Source: Streptomyces sp. SN-593 (lineage in GTDB: Bacteria; Actinomycetota; Actinomycetes; Streptomycetales; Streptomycetaceae). Taken from it: a stretch of DNA of 64,000 nucleotides. Below the pieces are notes generated by a model that did not search any database, had not been told where the DNA came from, and saw only the letters and a program-made list of their open reading frames with translations. Location of the stretch: assembly GCF_016756395.1 (NCBI RefSeq), contig NZ_AP018365.1:496001-560000 (forward strand), read 5' to 3'. The position numbers were made by a program, and so were the translations under genes. Of the stretch, positions 46,949-58,167 are shown piece after piece (the stretch's first letter is position 1; every line of letters begins with the position of its first letter).

Positions 46949-48523
46949 TCAGATGGCCGCGGGCCGGGCCGGTTCGGCCAGGGCCGGGGCCTCGGACCGC
47001 TGCGCGGAGCGCAGCAGCAGCACCGTCACCAGGCAGCAGACCAGCGCGGCGGCCGCGCAGACCTCGAACCCGACCGCGTAGGCGTGCCCGAGGGCCTTGA
47101 AGGCGAGGCCGGACGCGGACGGGTCGGCGTGCAGCACCGCCACCGGGCCGCCGGAGGAGAGGATGGCGTGCGCCTTCTCCTGGTCGGCGGCGCCGAGCGT
47201 GGAGGAGGCCAGCGTGCCGCCGAAGTGGTGGACGGCGTTCGCGGTGGCGATCGCGCCGATCACCGCGGGACCGAGGGTGAAGCCGAAGTCGCGCAGCATG
47301 CTGGTGGTGGCGCTGGCCATGCCGGCCAGACTGTGCGGCACCGTCTCGACGGCGGTCGCGGTCACCGCGGACACCGCGAAGCTGAACCCGACGCCGACCA
47401 GCCCCATCGGGACGATCAGGGAGGGCAGCGCGCTGTCCGTGATCGGCATCCGGCCGGCGAGGAAGTCGCCGACCGCCATGAGCAGGAAGCCCAGGCCCAG
47501 TACCCAGCGCGGCTCCAGCGCGCCCATGAGCCGGTGGGTGAGCGGCAGCAGGAAGATGGTGAGCCCGCTCAGCAGCAGGAACGCCACCGCGGTGCGCATC
47601 GAGCTCTGCCCCTGGATCGGGCCCATCCGCAGGCTGATCGCGTACGCGGTACCGAGGAAGGCGAACATGCCCACCACGGTGACGGCGGAGGCCAGCGCGA
47701 AGTTGCGGGAGCGGAACAGGTCCAGCCGCAGCAGCGGGTTGCGCACCCGCAGCTCCACCGCGACGAACGCCGCGATGCACACGGCCGACAGCACGAACGC
47801 GCCGACCACGGTGGCGCTGCCCCAGCCGTCCGAGGCGCCCTGGATGACGCCGAACAGCAGCGCGCACAGGCCGAGTCCGACCGTGGTCTGCCCGAGCGGA
47901 TCGAGCGAGCGGCCGGCGGGCGAGCGGGAGTCCTGCGCGGACAGGTGGGTGATCACCGCGTCGCCGAGGGCGAGCACCACGACGATGGTGAAGGCCCACC
48001 GCCATTGCAGGTAGGTGGCGGTGATGCCGCCGAGCAGCGGCGCGAGGAAGTTGCCGGTGGACAGGACCGCGGCCCACAGCGCGATCATCCGCGCGCGCCG
48101 CGCGGGGCTGCGCTCGCCGGCCACGAGCATGGCCAGGGTGGTGGGGAAGAGCGCGGCGCAGCCGATGCCGGCGATGATCTGGCCGGTCCACATCACGCCG
48201 ATGCCGTGGGCGGCGGCCGACACCGCCTCGCCGACCGCGAGCATCACGGCGCCGCCCAGCAGCAGGCGCTTGCGGCCGAAGAGGTCGCCCAGCACCCCGC
48301 AGGTCAGTTCGAGCACGGTGATCGGCAGCAGGGAGCAGTCGGAGATCCAGGTGAGCTGGGAACTGGTCGGCTCGAAGACCTCCTGGAAGGTGCCGTTGAG
48401 GGTGGCCGGCATGGCCAGGCCGATCTGGGCCAGGCACACGGCGAAGAGCGCCGCGACAACCGTTCCGGCCTTCAGTGCGCCCCCGCCGTGCGCGGAGGGG
48501 TCTTTCCCTGTCGCTGTTGTCAT
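46949..48523 (-). CDS. MFS transporter, DHA2 (14-helix) type
   Basis: 524 residues, 14 hydrophobic segments. GDLFGRKRLLLGGAVM (motif A), the ALFPTTLAMLVAGERSPARRARMIALWAAVLSTGNFLAPLLGGI and WRWAFTIVVV helices 4-6, and LDPLGQTTVGLGLCALLFGVIQG at helix 7 match proton-driven drug and small-molecule exporters of the DHA2 group. ATG 48523 starts just before TATGKDPSAH. Divergent from the PrpF-like gene. Function could be export of an intermediate or an aromatic, not told by sequence. Confidence 0.85.
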   Translation of the reverse strand: MTTATGKDPSAHGGGALKAGTVVAALFAVCLAQIGLAMPATLNGTFQEVFEPTSSQLTWISDCSLLPITVLELTCGVLGDLFGRKRLLLGGAVMLAVGEAVSAAAHGIGVMWTGQIIAGIGCAALFPTTLAMLVAGERSPARRARMIALWAAVLSTGNFLAPLLGGITATYLQWRWAFTIVVVLALGDAVITHLSAQDSRSPAGRSLDPLGQTTVGLGLCALLFGVIQGASDGWGSATVVGAFVLSAVCIAAFVAVELRVRNPLLRLDLFRSRNFALASAVTVVGMFAFLGTAYAISLRMGPIQGQSSMRTAVAFLLLSGLTIFLLPLTHRLMGALEPRWVLGLGFLLMAVGDFLAGRMPITDSALPSLIVPMGLVGVGFSFAVSAVTATAVETVPHSLAGMASATTSMLRDFGFTLGPAVIGAIATANAVHHFGGTLASSTLGAADQEKAHAILSSGGPVAVLHADPSASGLAFKALGHAYAVGFEVCAAAALVCCLVTVLLLRSAQRSEAPALAEPARPAAI

Positions 48524-48639
48524 CGCGTCCTTCGCTCGCTCGCAGGGGGCCGGGCGCCCACCTCCCGAGGGGGGCGCCGGACCGGGCGGGTTCGCCGCGT
48601 GCACGGAAGGTAGACTGGCGCGGATTTTGGCGCAAGAGT

Positions 48640-48659
48640 TGTGACGAAAATTGTTGACG
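48640..48659 (+). promoter_or_regulatory. Direct repeat beside the tautomerase promoter
   Basis: TTGTGACGA at 48639-48647 and TTGTTGACGA at 48651-48660 form a direct repeat that overlaps the -35 box. The linked GntR gene has ACAATATTGT before it, which shares the TTGT half-site, so the same regulator may bind here. Confidence 0.35.
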
Positions 48660-48682
48660 ATCTATCGGGGGGGTCGTAGAGT
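48654..48682 (+). promoter_or_regulatory. Promoter of the PrpF/GalD-like gene
   Basis: TTGACG at 48654-48659 and TAGAGT at 48677-48682, 17 bases apart, a strong consensus match. The expected start of transcription is near 48690, about 110 bases before the ATG. Confidence 0.65.
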
Positions 48683-48798
48683 CGCGGCGGAACCGCTGGT
48701 CCGCGGGCCGGTGCCGGACAGTACGGCGCCGCCCGCCGGGGCCGGCTCCCGCGGGCGCGCCGGCCCCGGCCCGCCCCGACCGTGAAGGCGAGGCGCCC

Positions 48799-49881
48799 AT
48801 GCTCCCCCCATCCGCCGCCGGACTGCCGTGCATGCTGATGCGCGGCGGGACCTCCAAGGGCGCCTACTTCCTCGCCGGTGACCTGCCCGCCGACCCGGCC
48901 GAGCGCGACGCGCTGCTGCTGCGGGTGATGGGCAGCCCCGACCCCCGGCAGATCGACGGCGTCGGCGGCGCCCACCCGCTGACCAGCAAGGTCGCGGTCG
49001 TCTCCCGCTCGTCCGACCCCGGCGCGGACGTGGACTACCTCTTCCTCCAGGTCGGCGTGGAGGACGCCACCGTCTCCGCCGCGCAGAACTGCGGCAACAT
49101 CCTCGCCGGGGTCGGGCCGTTCGCGGTGGAGCGCGGCCTGGTCGCCCCCGGGGCCGACCGGACACGGGTGCGGGTGCGCATGCTCAACTCCGGCGGCCTG
49201 GCCACCGCCGAGTTCGCCACGCCCGGCGGCACGGTCCGCTACGACGGCGACACCGCGATCAGCGGCGTCCCCGGCACGGCCGCCGAGGTCCTGCTGGACT
49301 TCGCCGACACCGAGGGCGCCACCTGCGGCGCCCTGCTGCCCACCGGCGCCGTCCGCGACGTCGTCGACGGCATCGAGGTCACCTGTCTGGACAACGGCAT
49401 GCCCGTGGTGGTCGCCGCGGCCCGCGACCTCGGCATCACCGGTGACGAGACGGCCGCGGAACTGGCCGCCGACGCCGAACTGGCCGCACGCGTGCAGTCG
49501 TTGCGGATCGCGGCCGGCCGCCTCATGGGGCTCGGCGACGTCACGGCGGCGCCCGTGCCCAAGACCACCCTGGTCGCGCCGCCGCGGCACGGCGGAGCCG
49601 TCGGCACCCGCACCTTCATCCCGGTGCGCCCGCACGAGTCGATCGGCGTACTCGGCGCCGTCACGGTGGCGACCGCGCTGCTGCTCCCGGGCGCCGTCGG
49701 GCACGACCTCGCCGAACTGCCGGGCCCGGGCGCGGCCATGGGGATCGAGCACCCGAGCGGCCGGCTGGACGTCCAGGTCGAGCTGGACACCGGTCGGACG
49801 CCGCCGCGGGTGCGCCGCTCCCGCCTGGTGCGCACCGCGCGCAAGCTCTTCGACGGCCGCGTGTTCCCCCGCGCGTCCTGA
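48799..49881 (+). CDS. PrpF/GalD-family isomerase or tautomerase
   Basis: 360 residues of the PrpF fold (diaminopimelate-epimerase-like). MRGGTSKGAYFLAGDLP at the N-terminus, GSPDPRQIDGVGGAHPLTSKVAVVSRS, and SAAQNCGNILAGVGPFAVERG match the family: methylaconitate isomerase PrpF of propionate use and 4-oxalomesaconate tautomerase GalD of the protocatechuate 4,5-cleavage and gallate pathways. The Cys in QNCGN and Lys in TSKVAV are as expected for the acid-base pair. Placement near a LigM-type demethylase favours GalD, since LigM pathways end in this route; placement before methylmalonyl-CoA mutase genes could favour PrpF. Cannot be settled by sequence alone. Confidence 0.8.
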   Translation: MLPPSAAGLPCMLMRGGTSKGAYFLAGDLPADPAERDALLLRVMGSPDPRQIDGVGGAHPLTSKVAVVSRSSDPGADVDYLFLQVGVEDATVSAAQNCGNILAGVGPFAVERGLVAPGADRTRVRVRMLNSGGLATAEFATPGGTVRYDGDTAISGVPGTAAEVLLDFADTEGATCGALLPTGAVRDVVDGIEVTCLDNGMPVVVAAARDLGITGDETAAELAADAELAARVQSLRIAAGRLMGLGDVTAAPVPKTTLVAPPRHGGAVGTRTFIPVRPHESIGVLGAVTVATALLLPGAVGHDLAELPGPGAAMGIEHPSGRLDVQVELDTGRTPPRVRRSRLVRTARKLFDGRVFPRAS

Positions 49882-50046
49882 GCCCGCCGCCCGCCCCGCG
49901 CCCGCCGCCCGGACCGGCCGCACCCGGGACCGCCGCCCGAGCACGCCTTTCCGGCCCGCACCCACCCGGAACCGCCGCCACCCGGGACCCGACACCCCGG
50001 GCCGGCCTGCACGCGTCGGCCCGCCGAGGCCGTTACGATGTGGAGA

Positions 50047-50056
50047 ACAATATTGT
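50047..50056. promoter_or_regulatory. GntR-type operator ACAATATTGT
   Basis: Perfect 10-bp palindrome, 29 bases before the ATG of the GntR gene and unusually AT-rich for this region. GntR/FCD regulators commonly bind TTGT-N-ACAA-like dyads. Probably autoregulatory. Confidence 0.55.
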
Positions 50057-50084
50057 CGCCAATGCAGGGACAGGGGGACCGGCC

Positions 50085-50753
50085 ATGGCTGTGACCGCGA
50101 GGACGGCCGCAGCGGCGCACCCGTCCGGACCGCAGGTCGCCGACACCATCCGCGCGGCCATCACCGGCGGGGACTTCGCCCCCCATCAGCGCCTCGTGGA
50201 GGCCGAGCTGTCCGAGCGGTTCGGCGCGAGCCGGGCGAGCGTCAGGAACGCCCTCGCCCAGCTCGCCACCGAGGGGCTGGTCGAGCGCATCCAGAACCGC
50301 GGCGCCCGGGTGCGCGCGGTCTCGCTCGACGAGGCCGTGGAGATCACCGAGGTCCGGATGGCCCTGGAGGGCCTGTGCGCGGCGAAGGCCGCGGAACACG
50401 TCACCGAGGACGACCGCGCGGCGCTGCTCGACCTCGGCGCCCGCATGAAGGCGGCCGTGGCGTCCGGGGACGTCCTCGGCTACTCCGACCTCAACCGCCG
50501 GCTGCACGGCAGGGTGCTGGAGATGAGCGGCCAGCAGACCGCCCGCGCGGTCCTGGAGCGCCTGCACGGCCAGAACGTCCGCCGCCAGTTCCGGCTGGCC
50601 ATGCAGCCCGGCCGCCCCCAGACCTCCCTGCCCCAGCACCTCGCCGTCATCGACGCGGTGTGCGCCGGGGATCCTCCGGCGGCCGAGGCCGCCATGCGCG
50701 CGCACCTGCGCTCCGTGATCGAGGCCCTGCCCGCCCTGGAAAACCCCCACTGA
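50085..50753 (+). CDS. GntR-family regulator with FCD domain
   Basis: 222 residues. Winged helix (VADTIRAAITGGDFAPHQRLVEAELSERFGASRASVRNALAQLATEGLVERIQNRGARV) and FCD ligand domain from about residue 85 (VDEAVEITEVRMALEGLCAAKAAEHV, LNRRLHGRVLEMSGQQTARAVLERLHGQNVRRQFRLA). ATG 50085 has GGGGGA upstream; GTG 50040 is in frame but lies in the operator. Sits after the tautomerase gene on the same strand and likely controls it or the mutase genes. Ligand is probably an organic acid. Confidence 0.87.
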   Translation: MAVTARTAAAAHPSGPQVADTIRAAITGGDFAPHQRLVEAELSERFGASRASVRNALAQLATEGLVERIQNRGARVRAVSLDEAVEITEVRMALEGLCAAKAAEHVTEDDRAALLDLGARMKAAVASGDVLGYSDLNRRLHGRVLEMSGQQTARAVLERLHGQNVRRQFRLAMQPGRPQTSLPQHLAVIDAVCAGDPPAAEAAMRAHLRSVIEALPALENPH

Positions 50754-50956
50754 TCCACTCGGCCGCCGGCGGTGCCCGACGCGGCCCCCGCCCGGGGCTC
50801 CCACCGGGCGTCCGGGCACGCGGCCGGGCCACCTGCGGCGATGGCGGCCGGGCGGCGGGCCGGCGCGGCGGTCCGGGCGGTCCGACGTGCCGGATGTCAC
50901 TCTACGGAGTGGTAACCGAACGGCTCGCGGTGCAGACATCGCCCCCGCGTTCTGCC

Positions 50957-50962
50957 TAGCAT
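50957..50962 (+). promoter_or_regulatory. -10 box of a probable leaderless mutAB-meaB transcript
   Basis: TAGCAT ends eight bases before ATG 50970, and nothing like a ribosome site precedes this ATG. A transcript starting at the ATG fits. The -35 region is poor. Confidence 0.5.
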
Positions 50963-50969
50963 CTGTCCC

Positions 50970-52864
50970 ATGACAGTTCTGCCGGACGACGGTGTCTCTG
51001 CGCCCGACGCGTTCCCGCCCGCCACCCGCGAGCAGTGGCAGGAACTCGTGGCGGGCGTCCTGCGCAAGTCGGGCCGGGAGGTCTCCGGCGAGGAGGCCGA
51101 GCGCGCCCTGTCGACCGACCTCGGTGACGGCATCGAGGTGCACCCGCTCTACACCGCCGACGACGGCGCGCCCGACCCCGGCCTGCCGGGCTTCCCGCCG
51201 TACGTGCGCGGCAACCGGCCGCTCGGTGGATGGGACGTCCGCCAGCGGCACCGCTCGCCGGACCCCGCGGCGGCCAACGAGGCGATCCTCGCCGACCTGG
51301 AGAACGGCGCCACCTCGGTGTGGCTGTCCGTGGGCGGCTCGGGTCTGCCGGTGGCCGGCCTCGGGCAGGCGCTGGAGGGCGTCTACCTCGACCTCGCCCC
51401 CGTGGTGGTGCAGGCCGGCGCCGAAACCCGCGCCGCCGCCGAGGAGTTGCTGCGGCTGATCGAGCGCCGGGGCGTGGACCCGGGGCAGGCGGCCGGCAAC
51501 CTCGGCGCGGACCCGCTGGGCCTGGCCGCCCGGACCGGCGACGCGGCGGCGTACGACGACGCCGTCGCGCTGGCCCTGCGTGCCGCCGAGCGCCACCCGC
51601 GGCTGCGCGCGCTGACCGTGGACGCGCTGCCGTACCACGAGGCCGGGGCGAGCGCGGCCCAGGAACTCGGCGTCGCGCTCGCCACCGGCGTGGCGTACCT
51701 GCGGGCGCTGACCGCCGCCGGGCTCGACGTGGCGGCCGCCTGCGGGCAGTTGGAGTTCCGGTACGCCGCCACGGCCGACCAGTTCCTCACCATCGCCAAG
51801 CTGCGCGCGGCCCGCCGGACCTGGGCCAGGGTCGCGGAGGCGGCCGGTGCCCCGGCGGCGGGCGGGCAGCGGCAGCACGCCGTCACCTCCACGGTGATGA
51901 TGACCCGCCGCGACCCGTACGTGAACATGCTGCGCACCACCCTCGCCTGCATGGGCGCCGGGGTGGGGGGCGCCGACGCGGTGACGGTGCTGCCCTTCGA
52001 CGAGGCGCTCGGCCTGCCCGACGCCTTCGCCCGCAGGATCGCCCGCAACACCTCCTCGATCCTGCTGGAGGAGTCGCACCTCGGCCAGGTCGCCGACCCG
52101 GCCGGCGGCTCCTGGTACGTGGAGCGGCTGACCGACGAACTCGCCCACCGGGCCTGGGAGTTCTTCCAGGAGCTGGAGGCGGCCGGCGGCCAGGACAAGG
52201 CGCTGGCCTCGGGCCTGGTGGGCGAGCGGCTCGCCGCGACCTGGCAGGACCGCAGCCGCAGGCTCGCCACCCGCCGGGAGCCGGTGACCGGTGTGAGCGA
52301 GTTCCCGGACCTGGCGGAGCGGCCGGTCGTCCGCGACCCCGACCCGACCGACCCGACCGCCCCGACCGCCCCGACCGCCCCGACCGCCCCGGGCGCCGCC
52401 GCGGGGCCCTCGGGCGGCCTGCCGCGGGTGCGCCGCGACGAGGCGTACGAAGCACTGCGCGCCCGCTCCGACGCGCACCTCGCGGCCACCGGCGCGCGCC
52501 CACGGGTCTTCCTCGCGGCGCTCGGCCCGCCGGCGGTGCACACCGGGCGGGTCTCCTTCGCCTCGAACCTGTTCCAGGCCGGCGGCATCGAGCCGGTACA
52601 CGACCCGGTGACCGTGGACGCCGCCGGCGTCGCCGAGGCGTTCGCGGCCAGCGGCGCGCAACTGGCCTGCGTGTGCTCCAGCGACGCGCTCTACGCCGAG
52701 CAGGCCGAGGCGGTCGTGGCGGCCCTGCGCTCGGCCGGCGCGCGCTGGACCGGCGTGGCGGGCAAGCCCGCGGCGGCCCCCGGCGCCGACGGCCACGTCT
52801 TCCTGGGCTGCGACGCCGTCGCCGTCCTGACCTCCGTCCTCGACCGTGCGGGAGTGGCGGCGTG

Positions 52865-52865
<1 letters not shown>
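50970..52865 (+). CDS. mutA: Methylmalonyl-CoA mutase, small subunit
   Basis: 631 residues. Partner of MutB in the adenosylcobalamin-dependent conversion of succinyl-CoA and (R)-methylmalonyl-CoA; the small subunit does not bind B12 at an active site. Resembles MutA in the TIM barrel ([148 protein letters not shown]). A 9-bp repeat gives a Thr-Ala-Pro linker (about residues 461-475), then a degenerate cobalamin-domain-like fold without the DXHXXG motif, as normal for this subunit. Stop overlaps the next start. Confidence 0.93.
52350..52390 (+). repeat. 9-bp repeats coding a Thr-Ala-Pro linker in mutA
   Basis: Four near-exact copies of a 9-base unit (CCGACCGCC) sit between the barrel and the C-terminal domain. 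The frame is preserved by any copy number, so linker length could vary. Confidence 0.6.
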
Positions 52866-55180
<2,315 letters not shown>

Positions 55181-55187
55181 CCGCGGC

Positions 55188-56276
55188 ATGCTCAGGGACG
55201 TCGACGGTTACGTGAAGGGCGTGCTGGAGGGCAGGCGGGCGTTCGTCGCACGGGCGATCACGCTGGTGGAGTCCACGCGCGCCGAGCACCGGGCGCTGGC
55301 GCAGCGGCTGCTGACGGAGCTGCTGCCGCACAGCGGGGGCGCCCGGCGGATCGGCGTGAGCGGGGTGCCGGGCGTCGGCAAGTCCACCTTCATCGACGCC
55401 TTCGGCACGATGCTCACCGGCATGGGGCACAAGGTCGCGGTGCTGGCGGTGGACCCGTCGTCGACCAGGACCGGCGGCTCGATCCTCGGTGACAAGACCC
55501 GGATGGAGCGGCTCGCAGTGGATCCGGCGGCCTTCGTCCGGCCCTCGCCCAGCGCGGGCACGCTGGGCGGCGTGGCGAAGGCCACCCGGGAGTCCATGGT
55601 GGTGATGGAGGCCGCCGGATACGACGTGGTGCTGGTCGAGACGGTCGGGGTCGGCCAGTCCGAGACGGCCGTGGCGGGCATGGTGGACTCCTTCCTGCTG
55701 CTCACCCTCGCCCGCACCGGCGACCAGCTCCAGGGCATCAAGAAGGGCGTGCTGGAGCTGGCCGACGTGATCGCGGTCAACAAGGCGGACGGGCCGCACG
55801 AGCGCGACGCGCGCGGCGCCGCCCGCGAACTGGCCGGCGCGCTGCGCCTGATGCACCCCGCGGACGCCTCCTGGACGCCGCCGGTGCTCAGTTGCAGCGC
55901 CCGCGAGTCGAGCGGTCTGGACACCGTGTGGGAGCGGCTGGAGCAGCACCGCGCGGTGCTGGCGGCCGACGGCCGGCTGGACGCCAAGCGCCGGGGCCAG
56001 CAGGTGGCCTGGGCGTGGGCGATGGTCGAGGACGAGTTGCTGGGCCGGCTGCGCGGCCACCCGGGGGTCCGGGCGGCGGCCCCGGGGCTGGAGGAGGAGG
56101 TCCGGGCGGGGAAGGTGACCGCGGCCGCGGCCGCGGACCGGCTGCTGGCGGTCTTCGACGGCCGCGACCGGCGGGCACCGTCGGACGCCGACAGCGGCGC
56201 GGACACCGAGACCGAGACCGGCACCGCCACCCACGCCGACAGCGACACCGACACCGACACCGACACCGACAGCTGA
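55188..56276 (+). CDS. meaB: MeaB-type GTPase chaperone of methylmalonyl-CoA mutase
   Basis: 362 residues. P-loop GVSGVPGVGKST at 57-67, VLAVDPSSTRTGGSILGDKTRM (switch), VLVETVGVGQSETAVAGMVDSFLLL and the nucleotide-specificity VNKADGP. It protects and reloads the B12 cofactor of the mutase. ATG 55188 is 8 bases after the mutB stop. The C-terminus has a four-copy 6-bp repeat (gacacc, 56244-56267) that makes an acidic DTDT tail, absent from family members I know. Confidence 0.92.
   Translation: MLRDVDGYVKGVLEGRRAFVARAITLVESTRAEHRALAQRLLTELLPHSGGARRIGVSGVPGVGKSTFIDAFGTMLTGMGHKVAVLAVDPSSTRTGGSILGDKTRMERLAVDPAAFVRPSPSAGTLGGVAKATRESMVVMEAAGYDVVLVETVGVGQSETAVAGMVDSFLLLTLARTGDQLQGIKKGVLELADVIAVNKADGPHERDARGAARELAGALRLMHPADASWTPPVLSCSARESSGLDTVWERLEQHRAVLAADGRLDAKRRGQQVAWAWAMVEDELLGRLRGHPGVRAAAPGLEEEVRAGKVTAAAAADRLLAVFDGRDRRAPSDADSGADTETETGTATHADSDTDTDTDTDS
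56244..56267 (+). repeat. 6-bp repeats at the end of meaB
   Basis: Four exact GACACC copies coding Asp-Thr, framed by GACAGC. Unit of six keeps the frame, so the acidic tail could expand and contract. Confidence 0.7.
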
Positions 56277-56334
56277 CCCTGCCCCGCGGCGGCCGTTCCG
56301 ATGGCCGGGCGGGGGCGTCAGGACGGGCGGGGCG

Positions 56335-56742
56335 TCAGGACGGGCGGCGGTCCTGCGGTCCGGCGTCGGCGGGCGCCGGACCGAGCACCTCGACGACGAG
56401 CTTGGTGTGCTGGCCGTCGAGCCCTTCCACCATCACCAGCGCGCACGCCTTCACCCGGGCCCGGTACACCCGCTGGACCGGGAGGTCGGCGCGCGGCCGG
56501 AGCGGGTAGTCGTTCGGGGCGTAGCTGTTGCCGCCGTTGTCACCGCGGTGGACGTGCATGTGGTTCATGTAGCGGATGTTGGCGGTGACGTCGAGGACGG
56601 ACGGGTGCCGGAAGGGCTGGTCCCACCCCGGATGCCAGCTTGTGCGCTTCTTCTCCGGCCGGGTGTCGGCGAACTCGGTCACCTCGATCTCGTGCCCGGC
56701 GGGTATCGGGGCCGGGTAGTTGAGCGTCAGCGTCGCGTCCAT
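56335..56742 (-). CDS. Hypothetical protein
   Basis: 135 residues, unknown family. Pieces such as LNYPAPIPAGHEIEVTEFADTRPEKKRTSWHPGWDQPFRHPSVLDVTANIRYMNHMHVHRGD and VYRARVKACALVMVEGLDGQHTKLVVEVLGP look like a small beta-rich fold with conserved aromatic and histidine residues, and have the amino-acid composition of a real gene. No signal peptide or membrane span. It lies convergent to meaB. ATG 56742 lacks a clear ribosome site. Confidence 0.62.
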   Translation of the reverse strand: MDATLTLNYPAPIPAGHEIEVTEFADTRPEKKRTSWHPGWDQPFRHPSVLDVTANIRYMNHMHVHRGDNGGNSYAPNDYPLRPRADLPVQRVYRARVKACALVMVEGLDGQHTKLVVEVLGPAPADAGPQDRRPS

Positions 56743-56828
56743 GCGAGCAGGGTAGTGCCGCCCTGCGGCGAGCGGGCCGCCCGCACCCGTGGCGACCGAC
56801 CGGTCCTCGGAGTCGGTAGGGTGCGCGC

Positions 56829-58016
56829 GTGAACACTCCCTCTGCCATCCCGCCCGTCCCGACCTCCTTCCGACTGATCGTCACCGGAGGCGGCACCGGC
56901 GGACACACGTATCCCGCGCTCACCGCGATCCGTACCCTCCAGGCCCGGCTGGCGGCCGGCGGCGGCGCGCTCGACGTGCTGTGGATCGGCACCGAGGAGG
57001 GGCTGGAGGCGCGGGTCGCCCCGGCCGAGGGCATCGCGTTCGACACGGTCGTCACCGGCAAGATCCGCCGCTCCAGCAACCCGCTGAAGATGGCCTCGCC
57101 GGCCAACGTGCGGGACATGGCCCGGGTGCCGCTCGGCGTCGCGCAGGCGCGCAGGATCGTCTCCGGGTTCCGCCCCGACGTGGTGCTCGCCACCGGCGGC
57201 TACGTCGCGGTGCCCGCCGGTCTGGCCGCCCGCATGTGCAAGCGCCCGCTGGTGCTGCACGAGCAGACGGTGCGGCTGGGGCTGGCCAACCGCAAGCTCG
57301 CCGGCTCCGCGGCCCGTATCGCGCTGTCCTCCGACTCCTCGCTCGCCCTGCTGCCCGAGCAGTTGCGCCCCCTCGCGGTGGTGACCGGCAACCCGATCCG
57401 CCCCGAGGTCCTCAGCGGCCACCCGGACAAGGCGGTCGACGCGCTGAACCTGTACGGCTTCGAGCGCGGCCTGCCCACGGTGTACGTCACCGGTGGCGCG
57501 CAGGGCTCGCAGCAGATCAACGACGTGGTGCGCGACGCGCTGCCGTGGCTGCTGGAGCGGGCCAACGTCATCCACCAGTGCGGACCCGCCAACGTGGAGC
57601 CGCTGCGCCGCCACGTGGCCTCCCTGCACCCGGGGCTGGCCGCCCGCTACCACCTGACGGGCTTCGTCGGCCCCGAACTCCCGGACGTCCTGGCGCTGGC
57701 CGACCTGGTGGTCTCGCGCAGCGGCGCCGGCACCCTGGCGGAGCTGACCGCCCTCGGCAAGCCGGCCGTCTTCATCCCGCTGGCCACCTCCGCGGGCAAC
57801 GAGCAGGCGCACAACGCGCGGCACCTGGAGGAGTCCGGCGCCGCCGTCGCGCTCATCGGCGAGGTGACCGCCGACCGGCTGGTGGCCGCGGCGGGCCCGC
57901 TGCTGACCGACCCGGCCCGGCGGGCCGCGATGGCCGAGCGCGCCCGTGCGCACGGCCGCCCCGACGCGGCCGACCGCCTGGTGGACGTCCTCCTGTCCGT
58001 CGCGGCCCGCTCCTGA
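56829..58016 (+). CDS. MurG-like glycosyltransferase, stand-alone paralogue
   Basis: 395 residues of the GT28/GT-B fold. MurG signatures: VTGGGTGGHTYPAL (GGTGGH at 21-26), VLATGGYVAVPAGLAARM, LHEQTVRLGLANRKLA, YVTGGAQGSQQIND and VVSRSGAGTLAELTALGKPAVFIPL. Classical MurG transfers GlcNAc from UDP-GlcNAc to lipid I in cell-wall synthesis. This gene is far from any division-wall (dcw) genes; its neighbours are an unknown protein and a terminator. Its position, along with HTYPAL where MurG normally has HxxPAL, points to a dispersed paralogue that may decorate another lipid-linked sugar. GTG 56829 has only weak ribosome site. Confidence 0.85.
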   Translation: MNTPSAIPPVPTSFRLIVTGGGTGGHTYPALTAIRTLQARLAAGGGALDVLWIGTEEGLEARVAPAEGIAFDTVVTGKIRRSSNPLKMASPANVRDMARVPLGVAQARRIVSGFRPDVVLATGGYVAVPAGLAARMCKRPLVLHEQTVRLGLANRKLAGSAARIALSSDSSLALLPEQLRPLAVVTGNPIRPEVLSGHPDKAVDALNLYGFERGLPTVYVTGGAQGSQQINDVVRDALPWLLERANVIHQCGPANVEPLRRHVASLHPGLAARYHLTGFVGPELPDVLALADLVVSRSGAGTLAELTALGKPAVFIPLATSAGNEQAHNARHLEESGAAVALIGEVTADRLVAAAGPLLTDPARRAAMAERARAHGRPDAADRLVDVLLSVAARS

Positions 58017-58080
58017 CACCGTCGGCCCGACCCGGCCGGCCCGACGCGCACCCCCCAGCGACACCCCAGACGTACCCCTG

Positions 58081-58107
58081 ACGGGCCCGGGAAGCTCCCG
58101 GGCCCGT
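58081..58107 (+). terminator. Strong rho-independent-type terminator
   Basis: 12-bp perfect stem ACGGGCCCGGGA (58081-58092) with 58096-58107, a three-base AGC loop and a following TCTTTCTC tract. It ends the transcript of the MurG-like gene 65 bases after its stop. Confidence 0.9.
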
Positions 58108-58137
58108 CTTTCTCCTGCTCGGAATGATGCACGACTC

Positions 58138-58167
58138 TTGTCAAAGTCACGTCATGACTCCTACGGT
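58138..58167 (+). promoter_or_regulatory. Promoter of the alpha-galactosidase gene
   Basis: TTGTCA (58138-58143) and TACGGT (58162-58167) with 18 bases between. The spacer contains the palindrome GTCATGAC (58151-58158), a possible operator. About 165 bases remain to the start codon. Confidence 0.5.

Noticed and set aside
48799..49881. Diaminopimelate epimerase
   Set aside because: MRGGTSKGxYF and QNCGNI are PrpF-type motifs; the epimerase motifs are absent.
50754..50969. Cobalamin riboswitch before the B12-dependent mutase genes
   Set aside because: No B12-box-like conserved core is seen and the probable leaderless start leaves no room for a leader RNA.
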